Assembly (NCBI GenBank): GCA_963817035.1
Contig: CAWFMM010000004.1
Coordinates: forward strand, 248,001 to 312,000
Direction of reading: 5' to 3'
From: AC-49 sp963817035
GTDB taxonomy: Bacteria; Actinomycetota; Thermoleophilia; Solirubrobacterales; Solirubrobacteraceae
Length of the DNA: 64,000 bases
Shown one piece after another: positions 46,345-55,104 of the stretch (the stretch's first letter is position 1; each line of letters starts with the position of its first letter). The notes below the pieces were generated by a model. The model was not told the origin of the DNA and did no database searches. It was given only the letters and a program-made list of their open reading frames with translations. The translations under genes were made by a program, and so were the position numbers.

Positions 46345-48832
46345 GGCATGGGCACGCTCGACGCATGACGGACGCCGGCTGATCTTCGTCACCGGAGAGC
46401 CGGGGATCGGCAAGACGCGCCTGGTCGCCGAGCTCAGCGCCGAGCTTGCCGATGCGGTCGTTCTGTACGGGCGCGCGGAGCACGACGCGCTCGTCCCCTA
46501 CCAACCGCTCGTCGAGTGCCTGCGCGAGGCCGTCCGCCGTGGGGTCACGCTTCCCGACGAGGCGACGGAGCTCGGCGGGCTGCTGCTCGAGCCGGCCGGG
46601 CAGCAGCCCCCGGAGACGCTCTCCGCCGACGCGCCCGGCGCGCGCCTGCGCCTGTTCGAGGCGGTCGCGACGGTGCTGGACGCCATCGGCGGCGAACGCC
46701 CGATGCTGCTCGTCCTCGACGACCTGCACTGGGCCGAGCGCCCGACCGTGCGGCTGCTCGCTCACCTCGCTGCCCGCCCCGGCGGCGCGCCGCGCATGAT
46801 CGTCGCGACCTACCGCGACACCGACATCGGCGCGGGCCACCCGCTCCCCCCGGCTCTCGCCGACCTCGCCCGCGAGCTGCCGGTGCAGCGGATCGAGCTC
46901 GGCGGCTTGAGCCCGGAAGCCGTCGGGCTGATGGTCGGCGCCCGGGATGCCGGCGACCCCGAGCGCCTGCGTGCCCGCACGGGCGGGAACCCGTTCTATC
47001 TCGAACAGCTCCTGCAGAGCGGCGGCCACCAGCTCGGAGGGATCGCGGAGCTGGTCGCGACCCGTGTGGACGCACTCGGGCCGCGAGCCCGGGCGATCCT
47101 CGAGACGGCCGCGACTGCGGGGCCCGAGTTCGAGCTCTCGCTCGTCGCGGAAGCGAGCGCGACGCCCGTTGACGACGCGCTCGACGCGCTCGACGCCGCG
47201 GTCCGCGCGCGGCTCGTGGCCGAGGCCCCCGGAGAGCCGGGGCGTTGCGCGTTCGTCCATGACCTCGTTCGCGAGACGCTCGCCGGCTCACTCACCGCGG
47301 CCCGCCGCACGCATATGCACGAGTTGCTCGCCGCCGCGCTCGAGCCGCGCGCCGAGACGGACCCAGACCGCTACCTGGCACCGCTCGCCCGACACGCGCT
47401 CGAAGCTGCCGCCGGCGGCGCTGACCCGACGCGGGCAGCCGACCTCGCCGAGCAGGCGGCGCGGCGCGCCGGTGCGGTCCTCGCGCACGAGGACGCCGCC
47501 GACCTGCTGTGCCGCGCGCTGGCCATGCTCGAGCGTCGCGGCGCGCCCGCCGCTCGCCGCGGCGAGCTGGCCTGCGCGATCGGCGAGGCGCTCGCGCGCG
47601 CCGGGCTCGGCGAGGACGCGCGCGCGGCGTTCGCGAAGGCGCAGGCGCTCGCGCGGACGGCGGGTCGAGCGGACCTGCTCGCGCGCGCCGCGCTCGGCGC
47701 CGGAGGCGCCGGGGTGACGATCCTCGGAGCCGACCCGGAGCTCGTTGCCGAGCTCGAGCGGGCGCTCGAGGCGCTCGACTCGGACGACCCGGCCCTTCGC
47801 GCGCGGGTCCTGGCGCGGCTCGCAATCGAGCTGGCGTACGAGCCCGACTCCGGGCGCCGCGAGGCGCTCAGCGACGAGGCGCTGACGCTGGCCAGGCGCA
47901 CCGGCGAGCCGGCGGCGCTGGCCGCCGCGGTCAACGCGCGGCACGTCGTGCTGTGGGGGCCAGACGGCGCCGAGCGCCGCCTCGAGCTCGCCGCCGAGAT
48001 GCTCGACCTCGCTCGCCGCGCCGACGACCCCGAGCTTGCGCTCCAGGCGCTCAACTGGCGCGTCGTCGACCTCTTCGAGCTCGGCGACGGGCCCGCGGCG
48101 CGCGAGGAGATCGACGCCTACGCCGCCCTGTCGGCGGATACGCGCCTGCCCGCCTACGCCTGGTACGTACCGCTCTGGCGCGCGACGCTCGCCCTGCTCG
48201 CGGGGCGCATCCCCGAGGGCATCGACCTCGCCCGCCGTGCCCGCGACCTCGGACGACGGGCCGCAGACGCGAACGCGGACGTGTTCTTCGCCGAGCACCA
48301 GCTTCTGCGGCACGCGGTCGAGGGGCGGCTCGCCGACCTCGATCCGGTCGCGGCGGGCGTGGAAAGCGTCATCTCGGAGCGGACCGAGCGCAGCCCGGCC
48401 TGGCGCGCCTACCGGCTGACCTTCGCGTGGGTCCATGCCGAGCGCGGCGAGCCCGACGCGGCCCGCCGCCACTTCGAAGCGGCGCTCGCCCACGGCCTCG
48501 ACGCCATTCCCCGCGACGTCAACTGGCTCGCCTCGCTCGCCTCCGCCGCGGGCGCCTGCGTTCTGCTCGGTGACGCCGACCGCGCCCACGAGCTGCGGGC
48601 GCTGCTCGAGCCCTACGCCCACCTGATGGTCGTGACAGCTCGCGGCGCGCACCACGGCGGATCGGTCGCCTACCTGCTCGCTCGCCTCGCGGTCACATGC
48701 GGGGACCACGCCGCCGCCGCCCGGCTGTTCGACGACGCCGCCCGCCGCGACGAGCACGCCGGCGCGACGGCGTTCGCACAACGCGACCGCCGCGCACGCG
48801 AGGAGCTACCGCCGCACGCACTGATCGCCTGA
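46304..48832 (+). CDS. BTAD-type regulator, ATPase and TPR-like C-terminal part (after frameshift)
   Basis: The frame is open from RLAGRDAELAQLREAW at 46304, i.e. directly where the BTAD frame fails. AAA ATPase with Walker A VTGEPGIGKTRL and Walker B MLLVLDDLHWAE, then ~500 residues of helical TPR-like repeats. Unlike LuxR-type (MalT/LAL) proteins it has no C-terminal HTH, as expected for a BTAD-ATPase (AfsR-like) protein where the DNA-binding domain is at the front. One base inserted near 46,290 would restore a ~1090-residue protein. If the shift is real, it is a pseudogene. Confidence 0.75.
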   Translation, partial: RLAGRDAELAQLREAWARSTHDGRRLIFVTGEPGIGKTRLVAELSAELADAVVLYGRAEHDALVPYQPLVECLREAVRRGVTLPDEATELGGLLLEPAGQQPPETLSADAPGARLRLFEAVATVLDAIGGERPMLLVLDDLHWAERPTVRLLAHLAARPGGAPRMIVATYRDTDIGAGHPLPPALADLARELPVQRIELGGLSPEAVGLMVGARDAGDPERLRARTGGNPFYLEQLLQSGGHQLGGIAELVATRVDALGPRARAILETAATAGPEFELSLVAEASATPVDDALDALDAAVRARLVAEAPGEPGRCAFVHDLVRETLAGSLTAARRTHMHELLAAALEPRAETDPDRYLAPLARHALEAAAGGADPTRAADLAEQAARRAGAVLAHEDAADLLCRALAMLERRGAPAARRGELACAIGEALARAGLGEDARAAFAKAQALARTAGRADLLARAALGAGGAGVTILGADPELVAELERALEALDSDDPALRARVLARLAIELAYEPDSGRREALSDEALTLARRTGEPAALAAAVNARHVVLWGPDGAERRLELAAEMLDLARRADDPELALQALNWRVVDLFELGDGPAAREEIDAYAALSADTRLPAYAWYVPLWRATLALLAGRIPEGIDLARRARDLGRRAADANADVFFAEHQLLRHAVEGRLADLDPVAAGVESVISERTERSPAWRAYRLTFAWVHAERGEPDAARRHFEAALAHGLDAIPRDVNWLASLASAAGACVLLGDADRAHELRALLEPYAHLMVVTARGAHHGGSVAYLLARLAVTCGDHAAAARLFDDAARRDEHAGATAFAQRDRRAREELPPHALIA

Positions 48833-48859
48833 ACATCCGTTGCGCGTCAGGTGCTGATG

Positions 48860-48884
48860 GGCGCGGCGAGCGAGTCGCCGCGCC
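48860..48884 (+). terminator. Hairpin terminator after the BTAD-ATPase gene
   Basis: GGCGCGGCGA (48860-48869), GCGAG loop, TCGCCGCGCC (48875-48884): perfect 10-bp stem, 27 bases after the stop. No T-run. Confidence 0.65.
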
Positions 48885-49197
48885 ACGAAGCAAGCAGCTG
48901 AGGGCTCGCGTCGCGCTCGGGCGTGGTTCGCATCCCGCCCCCGCTCGGCAGAAGCCCTTTCCCGCCTGGGGGCTTGTGCTCTTCTGGGGTGCGTTTGGCA
49001 GGGCGAGACGCCGCCGGAGCAGTCGACGGCCGCTGAGGCGAGCGAGCTGATTTCTTTGCCGCAAGTCGCAGCGGAGCATGCTTGCGCGAAAATCCCCCCT
49101 TACGTGCGGTTGGCATCCGTCGGACCCTGACCTTTGGGCCCCTGTCGTTCACTTGCGGTTCACTTGGTGTGGGCCGCGCGCACATAGGGTCGCGAGA
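48885..49197. other. Intergenic stretch before the secreted phosphoesterase
   Basis: 313 bases. Arg/Ser-rich frames on both strands lack a ribosome-binding site or motif, so I see no gene. It presumably contains the phosphoesterase promoter; no clear -35/-10 pair is evident. Confidence 0.45.
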
Positions 49198-50322
49198 ATG
49201 CACAGACATCTCTCCTTGCTTCTCGGGACGGCCGCGGTCATCGTCGCGGTGCTGCCCGCCAGCGCGATGGCCGGCCGTGCCGAGGGCCACCGCGACACCA
49301 CGCTCGCCGTCTACGGCGACGCGCCGTATTTCGACAAGACGGTCGGCAGTGGCGACCAGAAGCTGCAGCAGTCGTTCGAGTTCAAGGCGACACCTGGATT
49401 CATCGACGCCATCAACGACGACCCCGATGTGCAGGCGGTCGTCCACGTCGGCGACATCCACTCCGGCCAGGAAACCTGCCGCGAGGACTACGACCGAGCC
49501 ATCTTCGACCTCTGGAAGTCATACCAGGACCCGTTCGTCTACACGCCCGGCGACAACGAGTGGTCAGACTGCAGCAAGCTCCCGGGCCAGGCGCCCGCGA
49601 CCAACCCCTGGACCAACCTGCTGCTGGTGCGGTCGATCTTTTTCCCCCAGCCCGGCTACACGCTCGGGCAGAACCCGATGAAGGTCACCACACAGGCCGA
49701 CGTGGCCGCGCGCGGCAACGGCGACGACGGCGACAGCGCGTTCGTCGAGAACGTCACGTTCGTCAAGGGCGGGACGCTGTTCATGACGCTGAACCTCCCG
49801 GGTGGCTCCAACAACGATGCGGATCCGTGGGCCGCCTCGGTCGTCACTGACGGCGGCCTCCAGCAGCTGATCGAGCGCACCCAGCGCACGCAGGCCGACC
49901 TTGATTGGCTGGACCGGAGCTTCGCCACTGCGCAACGCGAGCACGACATCAAGCAGGTCGTGATCTTCGAGCAGGCCGACATGTGGGACACCGCCGACGC
50001 CGGCAACCCGGCGCACCTAGCCAACTACGAGCCATTCGTCAGAAGCATCGCCGATCACACCAACACGCTCGATAAGCCCGTGCTGCTGATCAACGGCGAC
50101 ACGCACACCTACAGGTCCGACAACCCCTACTCGGGGGCGGGTACCCAGGCCCTCCACCCAGGCTACGACGTACCAGACCTGCATCGCCTCGTCGTGAAGG
50201 GCAGCGCCCCGGGCATGGAGTGGCTGAAGCTCAACATCGACTCGGGCGCCGATAACGGCAGCACCTTGACATCGTTCGGGCCGTTCAGCTGGACGCGCGA
50301 GCCGTACAGCTACCCGCACTGA
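49198..50322 (+). CDS. Secreted calcineurin-like metallophosphoesterase
   Basis: 374 residues from ATG 49198. Signal peptide (LLLGTAAVIVAVLPASAMAG). Metal-site motifs of the calcineurin-like fold are visible in order: VYGDAPYFD (first Asp), VHVGDIHSG (GD-x-H), PGDNEWSDC (GDN), and LINGDTHTY (GH/GDTH). Likely hydrolyses a phosphoester outside the cell; substrate unknown. Followed by a strong terminator. Confidence 0.85.
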   Translation: MHRHLSLLLGTAAVIVAVLPASAMAGRAEGHRDTTLAVYGDAPYFDKTVGSGDQKLQQSFEFKATPGFIDAINDDPDVQAVVHVGDIHSGQETCREDYDRAIFDLWKSYQDPFVYTPGDNEWSDCSKLPGQAPATNPWTNLLLVRSIFFPQPGYTLGQNPMKVTTQADVAARGNGDDGDSAFVENVTFVKGGTLFMTLNLPGGSNNDADPWAASVVTDGGLQQLIERTQRTQADLDWLDRSFATAQREHDIKQVVIFEQADMWDTADAGNPAHLANYEPFVRSIADHTNTLDKPVLLINGDTHTYRSDNPYSGAGTQALHPGYDVPDLHRLVVKGSAPGMEWLKLNIDSGADNGSTLTSFGPFSWTREPYSYPH

Positions 50323-50338
50323 ATCCCAAGACCCAAGA

Positions 50339-50369
50339 CCAGAGGCCCCGTACACCGCGGGGCCTCTGG
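50339..50369 (+). terminator. Intrinsic terminator after the phosphoesterase gene
   Basis: CCAGAGGCCCC (50339-50349), 9-base loop, GGGGCCTCTGG (50359-50369): perfect 11-bp stem followed by TTCTG, 16 bases after the stop codon. Confidence 0.85.
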
Positions 50370-50930
50370 TTCTGCCGCGTCCGTACTACGGGCGCGCTCG
50401 AGTCGGTGGCTGATCGTGTCCGACCTTGAGTCCGTGGCGTGGAATCCGCAGACCGGACAGGGCGTCATCGGCTTACCAGCAACTTGATCCCGACGTTCCG
50501 TGCCCCCCGCTAACGGCGACGCGCGGAGCGCCCTTAGCGCTGATTGGAGGGCCGATCGTCTGCTGGCCGGCGGCGGACGCGCCGGCCGCCCTTGTCGTCG
50601 GACGCGCCGGTCTCGAGGAGGGCAGGCTGCGCAGCCAGCTGGCGACGAGCGCCAGATCCCGGCGACGACGACGGCCGACGGAAGGAGAAGCCTCTCGCGT
50701 TGGGGCTGATCGAACTACAGCTGGGATGGGCCGAACCTCAGTCATGTACGGCGCTATGTACCCGAGCGATTCGAACGCCATCCACACGTGGATGGCGGCG
50801 TCAGAGCACAGACGCAGCGAGCACCACACGCACCACGAGCCTCCATCGGCACGGCGCTATGCAGGTTCGGACGGATTCGTCGAAGGCGAGCCGCAGCGAT
50901 GATTCGCTCACCTTCGTCACGCCCCGTTGA
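50370..50930. other. Intergenic stretch without supported gene
   Basis: About 560 bases. Several frames of 60-130 codons exist on both strands but none has a convincing start, ribosome-binding site or protein-like composition; Ala/Arg/Gly repetition typical of shadow frames dominates. Probably decayed sequence. Confidence 0.45.
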
Positions 50931-51176
50931 TCAGCGGGTCGCGCGATCGTGCAGGTGCAGACGCCGCTGCGCGGCCTGGATGGCAGCCGACAGAGCGTCC
51001 GACGGCCGCTCCTGTGCTTCGCGTTGGAGTATGGCCAGGACCTTGCGAGCATGGCCGAGTTCAGCCTGAGACAGACGGGTCTGGAGCATCGGGGCGACAA
51101 GGGTACTCGGTGGTACCAGGCGTTGCAACATCTTGTAGAGTGTTGGCGCGGCGACGGCTGCCGCGGGGGATGTCAA
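50931..51176 (-). CDS. Small helical protein, unknown
   Basis: 81 residues of predicted helix with protein-like composition: LYKMLQRLVPPSTLVAPML, SQAELGHARKVLAIL, SDALSAAIQAAQRRLHLHD. ATG 51176. No signal peptide or motif. May be a genuine small gene of the island; equally could be a fragment. It lies between two unrelated regions with no clear operon. Confidence 0.4.
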   Translation of the reverse strand: MTSPAAAVAAPTLYKMLQRLVPPSTLVAPMLQTRLSQAELGHARKVLAILQREAQERPSDALSAAIQAAQRRLHLHDRATR

Positions 51177-51230
51177 CCTCGGCTGGGTCGATCAGATAAG
51201 CGCTCCCGCGTCGCCGGCGACCCCGCCCTG

Positions 51231-51263
51231 CCGTGGACCCGCCCGCCCCGAGCGGGTCCACGG
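51231..51263 (-). terminator. Hairpin terminator of the HtaA-like gene
   Basis: CCGTGGACCCGC (51231-51242), 9-base loop, GCGGGTCCACGG (51252-51263): perfect 12-bp stem, 15 bases after the stop of the gene at 51279. Confidence 0.8.
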
Positions 51264-51278
51264 TGTTCGGGGTGTGGG

Positions 51279-51938
51279 TTAGAACGTGGGGGTGATGACG
51301 AGCGCGCCGAGTGGTGCGCCGGTGGCGGGGAGCGTGGTGGCGAACGCGGTGTTCATGGCCGCGACAGCGGCGGGGGTGAGTGTCGCGGTTGCGCTGATGC
51401 TCTTGCTCGTCGGATCGACGGTGATGTTCGACAGGGTCGCGAGCTTGAGCCTGCCGCTCCCGAGGGTCGCGTCGATGCGACCGGTCTTGCCGGCTGACAG
51501 GTTGACCCGCAGGTCGGAGATCGTGACCGTGGTGGTGGCCTTGGTCAGCGTCAGGCCCGACCCGGCATGCAGGACGTTGCCGGCGAGCGCCTTCTTGTGG
51601 GCGCCCTTGCCGTGGCCGTGGTTGGCCTTCTTGTACACAACGCTGCCGCCGGTGATCGGCAACGTGAACGCCGGACTGACTGCGGTTGCGGTCCCGAACG
51701 GCGTGACGGACACGCCGGCGGTCGTGAGCGCGGTCAGCGTCGTGGCATCGACGGTCAGCACGGTGCTGCCGGCCTTGGGCTTGCTGACCCCGGGATGAAT
51801 GCCCGGCGCGGGCGCGTGGTCGTGGCCCTTACCCGGGTTCGGTGATTTCGGTGCGGCGAGCGCGGTCGCGGTCAGGGTCGCCGCCAGCGCGACCAGTGCG
51901 AGCGCGGAGAGCAGGATGCGGCGGGTGCGATGGGGCAC
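51279..51938 (-). CDS. Secreted HtaA-like domain protein
   Basis: 219 residues from GTG 51938, with AAGGAAGG upstream. Signal peptide (ILLSALALVALAATLTATALA), a short His/Pro linker (GHDHAPAPGIHP), then one HtaA-like domain: VLTVDATTLTALTTAGVSVT, FTLPITGGSV, AGNVLHAGSGLTL (LHxGG-like), VTISDLRVNL, ending GAPLGALVITPTF. HtaA domains in Corynebacterium bind haem at the cell surface; no haem-uptake genes or sortase motif are seen here, so that role is unproven. A free secreted form. Confidence 0.75.
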   Translation of the reverse strand: MPHRTRRILLSALALVALAATLTATALAAPKSPNPGKGHDHAPAPGIHPGVSKPKAGSTVLTVDATTLTALTTAGVSVTPFGTATAVSPAFTLPITGGSVVYKKANHGHGKGAHKKALAGNVLHAGSGLTLTKATTTVTISDLRVNLSAGKTGRIDATLGSGRLKLATLSNITVDPTSKSISATATLTPAAVAAMNTAFATTLPATGAPLGALVITPTF

Positions 51939-52162
51939 GAAGGGCCTTCCTTGTCGAAGCAGGGCACAGAGAAGCACTACGACTGCAACACCGCACCGAG
52001 GCGAACGTCAGGTGCCACTGTCAGCCTTCGAACGAACGTCCACATCGGATGTCCTCGGGCCGCGCGCCGCCGCCGACCCACTCAGGGTGAACGATGGGCG
52101 TCGACAGGCCGCCTGGCGGGACGCGGGCGGCCTGTCCGTGTGCTGATCGGGCGGTCTGTTTC

Positions 52163-52189
52163 CGCGGCGCGGATCGTGCCCGCGCCGCG
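52163..52189 (-). terminator. Hairpin terminator of the Cys-repeat gene
   Basis: CGCGGCGCGG (52163-52172) and CCGCGCCGCG (52180-52189) with a 7-base loop form a perfect 10-bp stem about 22 bases after the stop of the gene at 52212. Confidence 0.6.
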
Positions 52190-52211
52190 CGCTGACGAGT
52201 CCGGTCGTGAA

Positions 52212-52868
52212 TCAGCTGGTTCCGCCCCCGCCCCCATCCCCGCCGTCGTCGGGAGGGGTCTGCGGCACGCAAACGGCGAGCGCCGGAGAGTTGGCTGCCG
52301 CGTTGATCAGTCCGTTTCCGTGCCCGACGGGCATCGCTGTGCTCTTGTGGCGGGCGGGCGGCAGCGGGTCGGTCGACCCGGTTGCGTCCATGGTGCCGCG
52401 CTGAGAGCTCTGCGCCTCGTTGCACACAACGACGCCCGCGGGCACAGATGCTACCTGCACCGGGGCGGGATCGGGCGCTGTCGCGCGAGCGGTCGTAGTC
52501 GGGTCCGTGGCCTGCGCCTTCTTGAGCTTCGCGGCGGCCTTGACGCACTGGCTGAACGGCGTGCCCGGCTGGCCGGCGACGTGCTTCTTGCTCAGGGTTT
52601 TGCAGGCACTGGTCGGGTTGCTGCTCGTGCCGGAGGCGAGCTTGGCCAGCGCGGTGACGCACTGGCTGAACGGTGTACCGCTCTGTCCGTCGATATGGGT
52701 CTTGGATTCGTCTTTGCAGTACATCCCATAGGCCTTGGCCTTGCTGCCGGCGGACGCGTCAGGGCCCGGAGTACCGGCGGGCTTGTGACCCGGGGCCGCG
52801 AACGCGGCCGCAGGGACGGCCATCAATGAGAGGGCCGCGGCGATCGTGGTGAGCTTTGTGCGGTACAT
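52212..52868 (-). CDS. Secreted protein with two cysteine repeats
   Basis: 218 residues, ATG with AAGGAGA ribosome-binding site. Signal peptide (IAAALSLMAVPAAAFA). Two repeats of about 40 residues, each with the pattern C-x(3-5)-SK-x-H-x(2)-GQ-x-GTPFSQCV-x-A-x-AKL (starting YCKDESKTHIDG and ACKTLSKKHVAG). Then a Pro/Thr-rich region and a C-terminal Gly-rich tail. The Cys pairs likely form disulfides outside the cell. No known family. Confidence 0.75.
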   Translation of the reverse strand: MYRTKLTTIAAALSLMAVPAAAFAAPGHKPAGTPGPDASAGSKAKAYGMYCKDESKTHIDGQSGTPFSQCVTALAKLASGTSSNPTSACKTLSKKHVAGQPGTPFSQCVKAAAKLKKAQATDPTTTARATAPDPAPVQVASVPAGVVVCNEAQSSQRGTMDATGSTDPLPPARHKSTAMPVGHGNGLINAAANSPALAVCVPQTPPDDGGDGGGGGTS

Positions 52869-53048
52869 GCATGTCTCCTTGGCAACTGGGCGGCCTGCCT
52901 TGTGGACAGGCCCCTGGCTTTGCGCGCCCGCCTCGCGACGGGTTTGCCTTTGACGGTGTGAGGACTCGACCTCTGATCACGACAACCGGCTCCTGCCGCC
53001 AGGGTCAGGGGGTAGATGTGGCCAGGTCGAACGTCCGTCCGCTACGGG

Positions 53049-54743
53049 TCAGTGCCCGGGTGGCGGCGTGCCGCCGCCCGCACCGCCTGCGGCATCGGCG
53101 CCCGATGCGCTGCGTGCTGAAGGGCCCTTTCCGCCTAGCCCTTCGGCGTCGCCCGCGGCCGGACCGGCAGGCGGGTCAGGTGCGACCACTGAAGTACTGT
53201 TGCCGGGCGGGGTCGACGGTTTGGTCTCGGGCGCGGTCGTAGCCTTACCGCCGGCCGAGGACTGCGCGCCCGGGGACCGTCCGGTCGCCCCCGTGATGTG
53301 GGTGTTCGCGGGCCCCTTCGCCGTAACCACAGGGATCTTGGTGGTCGGATGCGCGCCCGCCGATCTCGCCGGCCCCTTCGACGCGCGCGCCGGGGTCTTG
53401 GTCGGATGTGCTCCCGCCGATCCCGTCGGCCCCTTGGACGCGCGTGCCGGGACCTTCGTCAGATGCGCCTTGATCGGATGTGCACTGGCCGACGTCGGCG
53501 CAGGCCGAGCGGTCGTCGGACGCCCGCTGTGCTTCGGAACGCGGCTGTCCTTCGGACCGTGGGCCGCGGTGTTCGTGGACCCGGTCGACGGCGGTGCAGG
53601 GTGCGCTGCCACGGTAACTGGCGCCCCCGATGCATTGCCTGCGGTCGCCGGACTCGCGTGCCTCGCAGGGCCCGCGTCGGGGTTCATAGCCGAAACTGGG
53701 GGAGAGTTGGTCATGCCAGTCGGGCTTCGAGTGCCGGAAGCCTTCGGTGCTCCGGCCACGCCCGAGGAAGTCGTGGGCATCGCGGGCGTCCCGATGCTGT
53801 GCGTGGCCGGGTGCGTCGATGCGGTTGATCCAGTGTGAACTTCTCGGACCGGGGGGGCGTGGTGCGTCGCGATGCTGGTGGCCCCCGCGGCAGCGACGAC
53901 GGTGGTTGCGATGATCGCGACCTTGGTGGTGACCGCCATGCCGAGCGCGCTGCCGCCCAGCGCGGTGGCCGTTGCGCCGCCTGCCGCGCTCACAGCGCCT
54001 GCGCCTCCCCCGGCGGCCGTGGTCCCGGCCTTCACGGCGGCGCCGCCGTGCAGCACGTGGCCAAGTAGAGCGGTTGCACTGGCGACGGGTAGGGCCGGCG
54101 CCAGCGCGCGGAGATCATCCGGTCGCTGGGTGAGGGCGACGTCAAACGCACGACAGCCTGTGCAGCTCGCGAGGTGTGCGCGCATTCGGCGGCCCCGCCG
54201 AACGCGACCGTCTCCGTCGGAGAGCGTCTGCCGAATCTCAGTGCAGTCCATCGCGCGTCCGTCCCCGAGTTCGCTGAGCGCCACTCGCGCTTCGAAGATC
54301 GTCTGCTTGACCGCGCGTCCCGAGGTTCCGATGACGTCTGCGATCTCCTCGTGCGAGAGGCCACTGAGCTCCCGGAGTACCAGTGCTTGGCGTTGGCGAT
54401 CGGGCAGCTGCGCCAGGTCCGCCCAGAGCTGCTGCAGTCGCTCGCGATCGGAGATGACCTCGCACGCCGAAGCGACCGGGCTCGCGTGGGCCACGTCGAG
54501 CTCCACCGTCGGGCGACGCTGGCGAATGCGGTTGATCGCCTCGTTGTGCGCAATCCGAAACAGCCACGGGCGCAGCTCGAAATCCCGCTGCTCGCTTCGT
54601 AGCGCCACAAGGGCCTTGAGCATCACGCTCTGCAGCACGTCCTCCGCCTCGTCGGGATCGCGCACGATCGAACAGATGTACCGAAACAGTGCCTGGTGGT
54701 GCTCCTGATAAACCGTCGCAAACAGCGCGGCATCCGCCTGCAC
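53049..54743 (-). CDS. ECF sigma factor fused to anti-sigma zinc finger, membrane helix and external low-complexity tail
   Basis: 565 residues from GTG 54743 (an ATG at 54845 adds 34 poorly protein-like residues). Residues 1-160: sigma region 2 (FRYICSIVRDPDEAEDVLQ, LRPWLFRIAHNEAINRIR) and region 4 (LPDRQRQALVLRELSG, EEIADVIGTSGRAVKQTI). Residues ~167-197: C167 then H190-x3-C194-x2-C197 (HLASCTGC), the zinc-anti-sigma (ZAS) signature. One membrane helix at ~272-292, then ~270 residues of Pro/Thr/Ala/Lys-rich repeats (GAHPTKTPARASKGP) outside the membrane. The sigma factor is thus tethered to the envelope. No separate anti-sigma gene nearby. Confidence 0.85.
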   Translation of the reverse strand: MQADAALFATVYQEHHQALFRYICSIVRDPDEAEDVLQSVMLKALVALRSEQRDFELRPWLFRIAHNEAINRIRQRRPTVELDVAHASPVASACEVISDRERLQQLWADLAQLPDRQRQALVLRELSGLSHEEIADVIGTSGRAVKQTIFEARVALSELGDGRAMDCTEIRQTLSDGDGRVRRGRRMRAHLASCTGCRAFDVALTQRPDDLRALAPALPVASATALLGHVLHGGAAVKAGTTAAGGGAGAVSAAGGATATALGGSALGMAVTTKVAIIATTVVAAAGATSIATHHAPPVREVHTGSTASTHPATHSIGTPAMPTTSSGVAGAPKASGTRSPTGMTNSPPVSAMNPDAGPARHASPATAGNASGAPVTVAAHPAPPSTGSTNTAAHGPKDSRVPKHSGRPTTARPAPTSASAHPIKAHLTKVPARASKGPTGSAGAHPTKTPARASKGPARSAGAHPTTKIPVVTAKGPANTHITGATGRSPGAQSSAGGKATTAPETKPSTPPGNSTSVVAPDPPAGPAAGDAEGLGGKGPSARSASGADAAGGAGGGTPPPGH

Positions 54744-55104
54744 CGCCGGTGAACGTAGCGGCAGACGTCGGGCCCGAAGACCCGACGGGATCCGTTCCAC
54801 GCGTTCTTGGCCCACAACCACACTCCATACATCGACAACAGCCAAGTGCCACTGTAGTCAGGAGCGACCTCCACCGAGACACTATGACCTTGCCGGCCAC
54901 GAATTTCCCCCGCACCGCAAGCCCACGAACAAACGCCGATGGCTTGAGGCCGAGGTCGGGTGGTCAATTCAGCGCTGCCAAGACCTTGGCCCAGCACTCG
55001 ACTCGTGGGCATGCCGACGAATTGTTAGCTGCGGTGCACGAGTTCACGCCAGTACCCCGGGCACGTATTCGCGTCCGTGACGCCGCGCGCGTACTCTCGG
55101 GCCT

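Noticed and set aside
48693..49461. Minus-strand frames near the end of the BTAD-ATPase gene and in the gap after it
   Set aside because: Arg/Ser-rich composition without ribosome-binding site or motif; overlap with the phosphoesterase start and BTAD-ATPase end.
50473..50829. 118-codon minus-strand frame in the gap after the phosphoesterase
   Set aside because: No clear start or protein-like pattern; ends inside sequence of mixed, low-complexity composition.
53068..53838. 256-codon plus-strand frame opposite the sigma-factor tail
   Set aside because: Antisense of the low-complexity Pro/Thr-rich external tail; periodic composition explains the open frame.
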